Source of the DNA: DAHUYF01 sp035509275 | Lineage (GTDB): Bacteria > Pseudomonadota > Alphaproteobacteria > ATCC43930 > CGMCC-115725 | NCBI GenBank assembly: GCA_035509275.1 | Contig: DATJLU010000117.1 | Coordinates: 62,001 to 126,000 of the forward strand | DNA length: 64,000 nucleotides | Reading direction: 5' to 3' | Shown: positions 51,916-59,495 of the stretch, piece after piece | Position numbering within the stretch: the stretch's first letter is position 1 | Layout of the letters: every line of letters starts with the position of its first letter | Program-made: the position numbers and the translations under genes | Notes under the pieces: generated by a model | What the model was told of the DNA's origin: nothing | Databases searched by the model: none | What the model saw: only the letters and a program-made list of their open reading frames with translations

Positions 51916-53346
51916 TCAGGGCTGCAGCACCTTGTCGGGATTCATCAGCCCGTCCGGGTCGAGCGCGTGCTTGATGCGGCGCATCAGCTCCAGCTCGAGC
52001 GCCGATTTGTAGCGCGGCAGCTCATCGCGCTTGAGACGTCCAACCCCATGCTCGGCGCTGATCGAGCCGCCGAAGCGCTGCACGAGATCGTGGACGAGGT
52101 GGTTGAACTCGGCCCAGCGCGCGAGGAACACCATGGTATCGGCGCCTTTGGGCTGGCTCAGATTGAAATGGACGTTGCCGTCGCCGACATGACCGAAGGC
52201 GATGGGGCGGATGCCCGGCAGCTTCGCCTCGACCGCGGCGATGGCTTTGACGATGAACTCGGCGACCTTGCTGACCGGCACCGAGACGTCGTGCTTGATG
52301 CTGCCGCCTTCATGCTTCTGCCCTTCGACCATGCCTTCGCGGACGCGCCAGAGCGCGTTCGCCTGCTCGCCGCTCGACGCGATCACGCCGTCGCCGACGA
52401 GGCCTTCGCCCATCGCCTCCGCCAGGAAGGCTTCGAGCGCCGCGCGCAGGCCGCTCTCGCTCTGGCTCGAGGAGACTTCGAGCAGCACATACCAGGGCGA
52501 GGGGGCCGAGAGCGGATCGGCGACGCCCGGGGTATGGCGCATCGCCATCTCGAGCCCGAGCCGCGGGATCAGCTCGAACGCCGTGAGCTGGTCGCCGCTC
52601 GCTTTGCGCGCGCGGGCAAAGAGCGCCATCGCATCCTCGACGCGGCCGAGCGCGAGAAATGCGGTCTCGACTTCGCGCGGGCGCGGGAAGAGTTTCAACG
52701 TCGCTGCGGTGATAATGCCGAGCGTGCCTTCGCCGCCGATGAAGAGATGCTTCAGGTCGTAACCGGTGTTGTCCTTGCGCAGCGCGCGGAGCCCGTCCCA
52801 GACGCGCCCGTCCGGCAGCACGACTTCGAGCCCCAAGGTCAGATCGCGCATGTTGCCGTAGCGCAGCACGGCGATGCCGCCGGCATTGGTCGAGAGATTG
52901 CCGCCGATCTGGCACGAACCTTCGGCACCGAGGCTGAGCGGAAAGAGCCGGTCCACTTCCGCCGCGGCGCGCTGGACATCGGCGAGCACGCAACCCGCCT
53001 CGACGGTGATGGTGAAATCGACGGGGTCGATGGCGCGCACGCGATTGAGGCGGCCGAGGCTCAGCAGAACGGTGCTGCCATCCTCGGGCGGCACGGCCGC
53101 GCCGACGAGGCCGGTATTGCCGCCCTGCGGCACGATCGACAGGCGCGACGCGGCGCAGAGCCGCACGATCTCGGCCACTTCCGCCGTCGATGACGGGCGC
53201 AGCACCAGGCGCGCCGCGCCGTGGTAGAGGCGCCGCTCCTCTTCGAGAAACGGCGCCATGCCTGCGGCATCGGCGATGAAGCCCTTGGGGCCGAGAAGCG
53301 CCTTGATGCGTGTCAGCGCCTCGCCGACATCGATCGAACCGGTCAC
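51916..53346 (-). CDS. FAD-linked hydroxyacid dehydrogenase, D-2-hydroxyglutarate dehydrogenase-like
   Basis: A 476-aa flavoprotein of the GlcD/D2HGDH family. The FAD-binding PCMH domain shows PQGGNTGLVGAAVPPEDGS and CQIGGNLSTNAGGIAVLRYG, with DNTGYDLKHLFIGGEGTLGI. The C-terminal domain has the metal-binding FGHVGDGNVHFN and SAEHGVGRLKRDELP. This pattern fits D-2-hydroxyglutarate or D-lactate dehydrogenases that reduce an electron carrier. A REP-like element lies 43 bases upstream. It is probably cotranscribed with the acyl-CoA dehydrogenase. Confidence 0.88.
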   Translation of the reverse strand: MTGSIDVGEALTRIKALLGPKGFIADAAGMAPFLEEERRLYHGAARLVLRPSSTAEVAEIVRLCAASRLSIVPQGGNTGLVGAAVPPEDGSTVLLSLGRLNRVRAIDPVDFTITVEAGCVLADVQRAAAEVDRLFPLSLGAEGSCQIGGNLSTNAGGIAVLRYGNMRDLTLGLEVVLPDGRVWDGLRALRKDNTGYDLKHLFIGGEGTLGIITAATLKLFPRPREVETAFLALGRVEDAMALFARARKASGDQLTAFELIPRLGLEMAMRHTPGVADPLSAPSPWYVLLEVSSSQSESGLRAALEAFLAEAMGEGLVGDGVIASSGEQANALWRVREGMVEGQKHEGGSIKHDVSVPVSKVAEFIVKAIAAVEAKLPGIRPIAFGHVGDGNVHFNLSQPKGADTMVFLARWAEFNHLVHDLVQRFGGSISAEHGVGRLKRDELPRYKSALELELMRRIKHALDPDGLMNPDKVLQP

Positions 53347-53388
53347 GCCACGCCCTCCGCCGCTCTGCTAACTGGAACCACTCTTATT

Positions 53389-53448
53389 CGTCACCCCCGC
53401 GAAAGCGGGGGCCATGGCCGTGGATTCCCGCTTTCGCGGGAATGACGA
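53389..53448. repeat. REP-like element, family 1, copy 4
   Basis: Head-to-head pair almost identical to copy 2: CGTCACCCCCGCGAAAGCGG then GTGGATTCCCGCTTTCGCGG, ending AATGACGA. It lies between the 5' end of the hydroxyacid dehydrogenase gene and the 3' end of the Sua5 gene on the same strand. Confidence 0.88.
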
Positions 53449-53522
53449 TAAAAAAGTAAGAGATTCGACCTGAACCGACCACGCTCTAGCCCCGCAGCAG
53501 GCGCCCGGCAAGATCACGGGGG

Positions 53523-54500
53523 TCACGGGCGCGGCGCTGCGGCGCGCCGCAGCCGATCGTTGATGGCGAGGCCCAAGCCTTGCTCGGGGATCGGCATCAC
53601 CGCGATGGCGCTGAATTCCGGCCGATCGAGCGCGCGCAGCGCGGCGAAGAGATGCGTCGCCGCCTCGACGAGATCGCCGCGGCGCGACAGCCAGCGCACC
53701 TCCTTGGCGCCGCGCGGCGCACGCGAGCCGAAGGCAAGCAGGGCCTCGTCGGGTCCGACGTTGGTGGCGCCGAGCCGCAGCGGCAGGGACGGCGCGTAGT
53801 GACTGTCCATCATCCCCGGCGAGAGCGGCGCTGCGGCGTCCGTCGCGCCGCCGCGCTCGAGCGGACCGATCGCCTCTTCCAGCGCCTCTGCGGCGACGCC
53901 GCCCGGTCGCAAGAGACGGGGGCGCGGCGCGGTCAGATCCAGCACCGTCGACTCGATGCCGACGCGACAGGGCCCGCCATCGAGCACAGCGGCAATGCGG
54001 CCGTCGAGCTCGTCCAGCACATGCGCGGCGGTGGTCGGGCTCACGCGGCCCGAACGGTTGGCGCTGGGCGCGGCGATCGGCCGCCCCACCGCGCGAATCA
54101 GCGCGCGCGGCAGCGGGTGCGCGGGGATGCGGAGGGCGAGGCTGTCGAGTCCCGCGCTGGCCAGCAGCGATACCGGGCAGTCCGCGGCGCGCGGCAAAAC
54201 CAGGCTCAGCGGACCCGGCCAGAAGCGCTGCGCGAGCTGCGCCGCGCGCTCGTCGAAGCGCACCAGACGGCGCGCCGCCGCCTCGTCAATGACGTGGATG
54301 ATCAAGGGGTTGAAGCGCGGCCGTGCTTTCGCTTCGAAGATCGCCGCGACCGCCGCGTCGTTGCTGGCGTCGGCGCCGAGGCCGTAGACCGTCTCGGTGG
54401 GAAAGGCCACCAACGCGCCGGCGCGCAGCAGCGCTGCGGCGCGGTCGAGATCGGCCGGCGTGAGACGTTCGGTGACAGCAGGGGCGGGCTCTGCGATCAT
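53523..54500 (-). CDS. L-threonylcarbamoyladenylate synthase (Sua5 type)
   Basis: A 325-aa enzyme making threonylcarbamoyl-AMP for the t6A modification of tRNA. The catalytic YrdC domain (about 10-205) shows GALVAFPTETVYGLGADA, KARPRFNPLIIHV, FWPGPLSLVLPR and APSANRSGRVSPTTA, with GIESTVLDL. The C-terminal Sua5 domain (about 235-325) distinguishes it from short TsaC. The start MIAEPAPAV is chosen because the family motif follows closely; upstream the frame overlaps the promoter region. It is divergent from the ParA-like gene, 89 bases away. Confidence 0.93.
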   Translation of the reverse strand: MIAEPAPAVTERLTPADLDRAAALLRAGALVAFPTETVYGLGADASNDAAVAAIFEAKARPRFNPLIIHVIDEAAARRLVRFDERAAQLAQRFWPGPLSLVLPRAADCPVSLLASAGLDSLALRIPAHPLPRALIRAVGRPIAAPSANRSGRVSPTTAAHVLDELDGRIAAVLDGGPCRVGIESTVLDLTAPRPRLLRPGGVAAEALEEAIGPLERGGATDAAAPLSPGMMDSHYAPSLPLRLGATNVGPDEALLAFGSRAPRGAKEVRWLSRRGDLVEAATHLFAALRALDRPEFSAIAVMPIPEQGLGLAINDRLRRAAAPRP

Positions 54501-54589
54501 GCCGGGATATAGTCGGCGCGCAGGATCGGACGCAAATCGCCTCGGGCCGGCCGCGGGGCGCACGGTTGCGCCCGATCAGGAAGGAGCAC

Positions 54590-55240
54590 ATGACGGCAAA
54601 GATCATCACGATCGCGCAACAGAAAGGCGGCGCCGGCAAAACCACCTTGGCGGCGCATCTCGCTTTGGCGTGGAGCCAATCCAGCCGGGTGGCGGTCATC
54701 GACATCGACCCGCAAGCCAGCCTTGCCGCCTGGTTTCGGTTGCGCCAGGAGCGGCTGGGCGCCCTGGCGCCGGGAATCGAAGTGGCGGCGCTCGGCGGCT
54801 GGCGCGTCGCCAAGGAGGTCGAGCGGCAGGCAAAGCGCCACGATGTCGTGATCATCGATACTGCGCCCCATGCCGAGACCGAAGCGCGCATTGCGGTCCG
54901 CGCGGCGAGCCTGGTGCTGGTGCCGGTGCAGCCTTCGCCGATGGATGTCTGGGCGACACGGCCGACGCTCGATCTGGCGCGGCAGGAACGGGTGCCGGCG
55001 TTGCTGGTGCTCAATCGCGTCCCGGCCCGCGCCAACCTTACCGAGTTGATGGCCAGCGCGCTCCAGGGTCTGGGCGCGCCCATCGCTGCGGCGCAGATCG
55101 GTAATCGCGTGGCGCTGGCCGCCGCCCTCGCCGAAGGGCGCGGCATTGTCGAGGCGGCGCCGACGAGCCGCGCCGCCGATGAGGTCGTGGCGCTCGCCAA
55201 GGAAGTGCTGGCCTCCTGCGAGCGGCGGAACGCCGCCTGA
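54590..55240 (+). CDS. ParA-family ATPase (orphan)
   Basis: A 216-aa deviant Walker ATPase. Motif A is QQKGGAGKTTLAAHLA with the signature Lys, motif A' VIDIDPQASLAAWF, and motif B VVIIDTAPH. The size is that of small ParA/MinD-like proteins (including the type once called ParA-like IncC) without the N-terminal DNA-binding part. AGGAAGGAG precedes the ATG. No parB-like gene or centromere-like repeat is adjacent, so a role in positioning an unknown cargo is possible. The convergent neighbour is cysQ. Confidence 0.88.
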   Translation: MTAKIITIAQQKGGAGKTTLAAHLALAWSQSSRVAVIDIDPQASLAAWFRLRQERLGALAPGIEVAALGGWRVAKEVERQAKRHDVVIIDTAPHAETEARIAVRAASLVLVPVQPSPMDVWATRPTLDLARQERVPALLVLNRVPARANLTELMASALQGLGAPIAAAQIGNRVALAAALAEGRGIVEAAPTSRAADEVVALAKEVLASCERRNAA

Positions 55241-55267
55241 ACGAATTGTGCCGCCGGGTTCGCGGGG

Positions 55268-56032
55268 TTATCGCCCGCGGGCGATGAAGTCCGGGTTGCG
55301 GAAGCCGGGCTTGCCGTAGAGGAAGGGCGCCCCGTCGCGCGTCGTGACCCTCCCGCCGGCAGCTTCGAGGACGGCCTGTCCTGCCGCCGTGTCCCATTCC
55401 ATGGTCGGGCCGAAACGCGGGTAGAGATCGGCCTCGCCCGCCGCCAACAGGCAAAATTTGATCGAGCTGCCGGAAACAACCCGCTGCGCTTTGGGCAGGG
55501 TGGCGAGGTAAGCGGCGAGCTGGGCCTCGTCGGCATGCGAGCGGCTATGCAGGCAGATGGCGCCTTCTTTCGGCACCGGGCGGGCGGTGATCGGCGTCGC
55601 GGCGCTGCGGCCTCGCCGGCGGAAGGCACGGCCCGCTGCCGCCCAATAGGTCACGTCGAGCGCCGGTGCATGCACCACGCCCAGCACCGGCCGGCGGTTT
55701 TCGACGAGCGCGACATTGACCGTGAACTCGCCGTTGCGCGCGATGAATTCCTTGGTGCCGTCAAGCGGATCGACGAGCCAGAAGCGCTCGGGCGCGGTTT
55801 CGGGGAGCCCGCCGGCCTCGGCGAGCTCCTCGGCGATGATGGCGATGTCCGGCGTGATCTGCTGCAACGTCTCGACGATGATCGCCTCGGCGAGGCGATC
55901 GGCCTGGGTCACGGGCGACGCGTCGGATTTGCGCTCGATGGCGAAATCCTGGGCATAGACCTCGAGAATCGCCGCCCCGGCGCTGAGCGCGGCGGCGCGG
56001 ATCTCGTCGATCAGCGCGGCATGATCCGGCAT
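55268..56032 (-). CDS. cysQ: 3'(2'),5'-bisphosphate nucleotidase CysQ
   Basis: A 254-aa Mg-dependent, Li-sensitive phosphatase of the inositol monophosphatase family that removes 3'-phosphoadenosine 5'-phosphate. The metal-binding motifs are IIAEEL (Glu-Glu), WLVDPLDGTKEF and EWDTAAGQAVLEAAGG. GEFTVNVALVE is typical of CysQ. It starts 7 bases after the stop of the DsbA-like gene, so both are cotranscribed. Inositol monophosphatase activity is the alternative. Confidence 0.9.
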   Translation of the reverse strand: MPDHAALIDEIRAAALSAGAAILEVYAQDFAIERKSDASPVTQADRLAEAIIVETLQQITPDIAIIAEELAEAGGLPETAPERFWLVDPLDGTKEFIARNGEFTVNVALVENRRPVLGVVHAPALDVTYWAAAGRAFRRRGRSAATPITARPVPKEGAICLHSRSHADEAQLAAYLATLPKAQRVVSGSSIKFCLLAAGEADLYPRFGPTMEWDTAAGQAVLEAAGGRVTTRDGAPFLYGKPGFRNPDFIARGR

Positions 56033-56039
56033 GCCGTGC

Positions 56040-56786
56040 TCAGCCGGATTTGCGCTGTTCGGCGATGAGCGCGCGCAGCTTGGCGATGTCGGTGGCGCCG
56101 GGGATCAGTGTATCGCCGATGACGAAGGCGGGCGTGCCCTGGATGTCGAGCGCATCGGCGAGCGCGTAGTTGCGCTTGATGAGATCATCGATCTCCGGCG
56201 CGTTCATATCGGCCTTGGCCTTCTCGACATCGATGCCGACGGATGTCGCCACCTTGAGCACGACATCGTCGGTGACCTCGCCCTTGGTTCCCATCATGGC
56301 CTTGTGGAAGGCCGCATACTTGCCTTGCTGCCGCGCGGCGAGCGCGATGCGGGAGGCATAGACCGAAGCCGGCCCGAGCACCGGAAATTCCTTGTAGACG
56401 ATGCGCAGCTTGGGATCCTGCTGCAGCAGCGCATCGAGCGAGGGCTCGACCTCTTTGCAATAGGGGCAACGGTAGTCGAAGAACTCGACGATGGTGACGT
56501 CCCCTTTGGGATTGCCGCCCACCGGGGCGCTCGCATCGTGGAGCAGCTCGTCGCGCTTCGCCGCGATCGCCTGCTTGGCGTCATTGGCCTGCTCCGCCTT
56601 GAGCTTCTCCTCGGCGGCGTGCAGCACCTCGACCATGAAGTCGGGATGCGCCATGAAGTAGTCGTGGATGATTTTCTCGACCGCCGCTTTCTGCGCCGGC
56701 GTCAGCGGCTCGTCGGCGCGCGTCGGCGCGGCGAGCGGCAGGACAAGCAACAAGCCGAGAACGAGGCGAAGGAACGGTGCACGCAT
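56040..56786 (-). CDS. DsbA-family thiol oxidoreductase with ScsC-like N-terminal extension
   Basis: A 248-aa periplasmic protein. A Sec signal (RLVLGLLLVLPLAAPTRA) is followed by a helical N-terminal segment (about 30-75, AQKAAVEKIIHDYFMAHPDF) seen in ScsC-type or oligomeric DsbA relatives. The thioredoxin-like domain has the active site CPYC in FFDYRCPYCKEVE and the cis-Pro in GTPAFVIG. It would form or rearrange disulfides. The start is the Met just before the signal; the longer frame is rejected. The M48 protease gene lies upstream on the same strand. Confidence 0.9.
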   Translation of the reverse strand: MRAPFLRLVLGLLLVLPLAAPTRADEPLTPAQKAAVEKIIHDYFMAHPDFMVEVLHAAEEKLKAEQANDAKQAIAAKRDELLHDASAPVGGNPKGDVTIVEFFDYRCPYCKEVEPSLDALLQQDPKLRIVYKEFPVLGPASVYASRIALAARQQGKYAAFHKAMMGTKGEVTDDVVLKVATSVGIDVEKAKADMNAPEIDDLIKRNYALADALDIQGTPAFVIGDTLIPGATDIAKLRALIAEQRKSG

Positions 56787-56890
56787 GGGGGATGGGCCTT
56801 GCTGGGAGGCGAGGGGGACGCGGATGATGGGCCATCGCGCGAGCCGGCACAACCGGGTCGCACGACCGGCCAAGCCGGGGCGGATTGCCG

Positions 56891-58252
56891 TCAATCCTGG
56901 TCCTCGCGCTTGGCATCCCCCTGCAGATCGATCGCCTGCTGCTTTTCGACGCCCGGCGGCAGCAGGTGGATCGCTCGCGTCGCCTGTTGGCGCGCCTGTT
57001 TGTAATCGCCGTTGGCCATGCCCTCCTCGGCGAGCGACAGCGCCATCATGCCCATATTGTTGCTGCGGCCATAGGCGATGGCGAGGAAATGCCACGCGTC
57101 GGGGTTGCGGTTCTCGAATTGGACGGCATCGTTGAGATTGAGCAGCGCCTTCGGCACCAGCGCCGGATTGTTGGTCTCGAGCTGAACCTGCGCCGCTTCG
57201 ACGCGCAACAGCGCATTGTCGGGCTTGAGCTTGACCGCCTCCTCATAGGGCGCGACGGCTTCGGCGACACGGCCGTTCTCGAACAGCATCTGGCCCTTGA
57301 GCTCGCGGAAATAGGGGTCCTGGGGATAATCGCGGATCAGCGCGTCGATCTCGGGCACCGCCTTCTTGAGGTCGGGCACGCGGTAATCGGCGATGGCCCG
57401 CGCATAGCGCGCCGGCACCGAAGTGTCGTCCGGCTTGTATTCCGCCAGCGTCTCGGCGGGCGGCTGCAGGAAGGCGCGCAGCTTGGCCTTCATGCGCTTG
57501 TGCATCTCGATCCAGGCCGGCGGGTCCTGGACGTTGGAATAGGGCGAATGCTCGACATGCTCGCGGACGTATTCGATGCGCTCCGAGGTGAGCGGATGGG
57601 TGCTGAGATAGGGGTCCTGATGCCCGGCCGTCAGCAGCTCCTCCTGCTCCAGGATCTCGAAGAACTGCAGCAGCCCGCGGGCCGATTGGTGGGTACGGTC
57701 GAGAAACTTGAGCGCAGCTTGGTCGGCCGATGCTTCCTGCGTGGTCGAGAAGCGGAAGTACGAGCGCTCGGCCATGCTTTCGCCGCCGAGCATCCCCGCC
57801 GCGGCAGCATCGGTACTGCGGGTCGCCACCGCGGCCGCGGCACTGGCGACGAGCGTGACAATCTGCTCGATCGTCGCGTTCTTCATCGCTTCTTCGGAGC
57901 GTGCGAGATGGCCGCCGGCCATGTGGCCGGTCTCGTGCGCCATGATGCCGATGAGCTGGTTCGGGGTGTCGCTGCGCAGCAAGGTGCCGCTGTTGATGAA
58001 GAGGTTCTGGCCGCCGGCCACGAAGGAGTTGAGTTCGGGGTCGCTGACGATGTAGATGTGCACCGCGGCGGGATCGAGCCCTGCCGCCTGCCAGATCGGC
58101 GTCGCCCAGATGCGGATCATGCCTTCGATCTCCGCATCGCGCAGCAGGGACACGCCGCCCGTCGGATTGTCCTGGGCCTCTGCGGCGCGCAGCAGCAGCA
58201 GGCTCGAGGCCAGCACTACGCAGAGCACCCGCGATACCATGCGCCACATCAC
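56891..58252 (-). CDS. M48 family metalloprotease with TPR repeats (BepA-like)
   Basis: A 453-aa exported zinc protease with the BepA layout. A signal peptide (MVSRVLCVVLASSLLLLRAAEA) precedes a peptidase domain with the zinc motif MAHETGHMAGGH and the third ligand Glu in EASADQAALKFLDR. The C-terminal half (about 280-450) is a tetratricopeptide array (PEIDALIRDYPQDPYFRELKG; LKPDNALLRVEAAQVQLE). BepA helps outer-membrane protein assembly and quality control. It is divergent from the aminotransferase gene at 58334, and the DsbA-like and cysQ genes follow on the same strand, an envelope-related cluster. Confidence 0.92.
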   Translation of the reverse strand: MMWRMVSRVLCVVLASSLLLLRAAEAQDNPTGGVSLLRDAEIEGMIRIWATPIWQAAGLDPAAVHIYIVSDPELNSFVAGGQNLFINSGTLLRSDTPNQLIGIMAHETGHMAGGHLARSEEAMKNATIEQIVTLVASAAAAVATRSTDAAAAGMLGGESMAERSYFRFSTTQEASADQAALKFLDRTHQSARGLLQFFEILEQEELLTAGHQDPYLSTHPLTSERIEYVREHVEHSPYSNVQDPPAWIEMHKRMKAKLRAFLQPPAETLAEYKPDDTSVPARYARAIADYRVPDLKKAVPEIDALIRDYPQDPYFRELKGQMLFENGRVAEAVAPYEEAVKLKPDNALLRVEAAQVQLETNNPALVPKALLNLNDAVQFENRNPDAWHFLAIAYGRSNNMGMMALSLAEEGMANGDYKQARQQATRAIHLLPPGVEKQQAIDLQGDAKREDQD

Positions 58253-58333
58253 CGTTCCATCCTCCTTTGCCGACGCCGCCTTCCGCCACCGCGGCGGACC
58301 GCGTCAAATCACCGCTGCCGGATTCTGACCGCC

Positions 58334-59482
58334 ATGGCGCTCAAACTCGGACGGCGCAGCCAGGTTCCGCCCTTCATCGCCATGGATGTGCTGCGCGCCG
58401 CCAATGAACGCGCCGCTGCCGGCGAGGATGTGCTTCATCTCGAGGTCGGACAGCCCGCGACCGCGGCACCCGCCGCCGTGCTTGCCGCCGCGCGCACGGC
58501 GCTCGGCGCCGAGACGCTGGGCTATACCGATGCGCTCGGTCTGCCGGCGCTGCGCGAGGCGATTGCGGCGCATTACCGCGACGCCTATGGTGTTGCCGTC
58601 GAGCCGGCGCGGGTCGTCGTGACCACCGGCTCCTCCGGCGCCTTCCTGCTGGGATTTCTGGCCGCCTTCGATGCCGGCGATCGGGTCGCCATGGCGGCGC
58701 CGGGGTATCCCGCCTATCGCAACATCCTCACCGCCCTCGACCTGGTGCCGGTCGAGCTCGCCGCCGGCCCCGCCGAGCGCTACCAGATGACGCTCGATCT
58801 GCTGCGCTCCCATTCGGGGCACCTTGACGGCCTCATCATCGCAAGCCCGGCCAATCCCACCGGCACCATGATCGCGCCGGACGAGCTCGCGGCGCTCGCG
58901 CGCTACTGCCGGGATATGGGGATTCGCTTCGTCTCCGACGAGATTTATCATGGCATCGTCTACGGGGCGCCGGCCGTCACGGCGCTGGCGACGAGCGCCG
59001 AGGCGATCGTGGTCAACAGCTTTTCCAAATACTTCTCCATGACCGGCTGGCGGCTCGGCTGGATGGTGGTGCCGCCGGACATGCTGCGCGCCGTCGAGTG
59101 TCTGGCGCAGAACCTCTACATCTCGCCCCCGGCACTGTCGCAGCACGCAGCGCTCGCCGCCTTTGGCGCCCGCGCCGAGCTCGATGCCAATGTCGCGCGC
59201 TATGCCGCAAACCGCGCCCTGCTGCTGGAGGAGCTGCCCAAGGCGGGGTTCACCCGCTTCGCGCCGGCCGACGGCGCCTTTTATCTCTATGCCGATGTGG
59301 CGCATCTCACCAATGACAGCCCGGAATTCTGCCGCCGCATGCTGCGCGAGATCGGCGTCGCCTGCACGCCCGGCATCGATTTCGACCCCGCGCGCGGCCA
59401 CGCCAGCTTGCGCATCTCCTTCGCCGGCTCGACCGAAACGATGGCCGAGGCGGCGCGCCGCCTCAAGTCCTGGCGGCGTTAG
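58334..59482 (+). CDS. Class I/II PLP-dependent aminotransferase
   Basis: A 382-aa fold type I aminotransferase. The PLP Lys is in NSFSKYFSMTGWRLGW; SPANPTGT, FVSDEIYHG and YTDALGLPALREAIAAHY are family marks, and the C-terminal Arg in LRISFAG binds the carboxylate. Its closest named groups are aspartate/aromatic aminotransferases and succinyldiaminopimelate aminotransferase-like proteins; the substrate is undetermined. The ATG at 58334 lies 81 bases from the divergent protease start. It is convergent with rne, 13 bases apart. Confidence 0.9.
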   Translation: MALKLGRRSQVPPFIAMDVLRAANERAAAGEDVLHLEVGQPATAAPAAVLAAARTALGAETLGYTDALGLPALREAIAAHYRDAYGVAVEPARVVVTTGSSGAFLLGFLAAFDAGDRVAMAAPGYPAYRNILTALDLVPVELAAGPAERYQMTLDLLRSHSGHLDGLIIASPANPTGTMIAPDELAALARYCRDMGIRFVSDEIYHGIVYGAPAVTALATSAEAIVVNSFSKYFSMTGWRLGWMVVPPDMLRAVECLAQNLYISPPALSQHAALAAFGARAELDANVARYAANRALLLEELPKAGFTRFAPADGAFYLYADVAHLTNDSPEFCRRMLREIGVACTPGIDFDPARGHASLRISFAGSTETMAEAARRLKSWRR

Positions 59483-59495
59483 GCTCCCGGCCCGC

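Noticed and set aside
6742..53448. CRISPR array from repeated CCCGCGAAAGCGGG units
   Set aside because: The units are dispersed tens of kilobases apart, palindromic and paired, with no regular spacers or cas genes.
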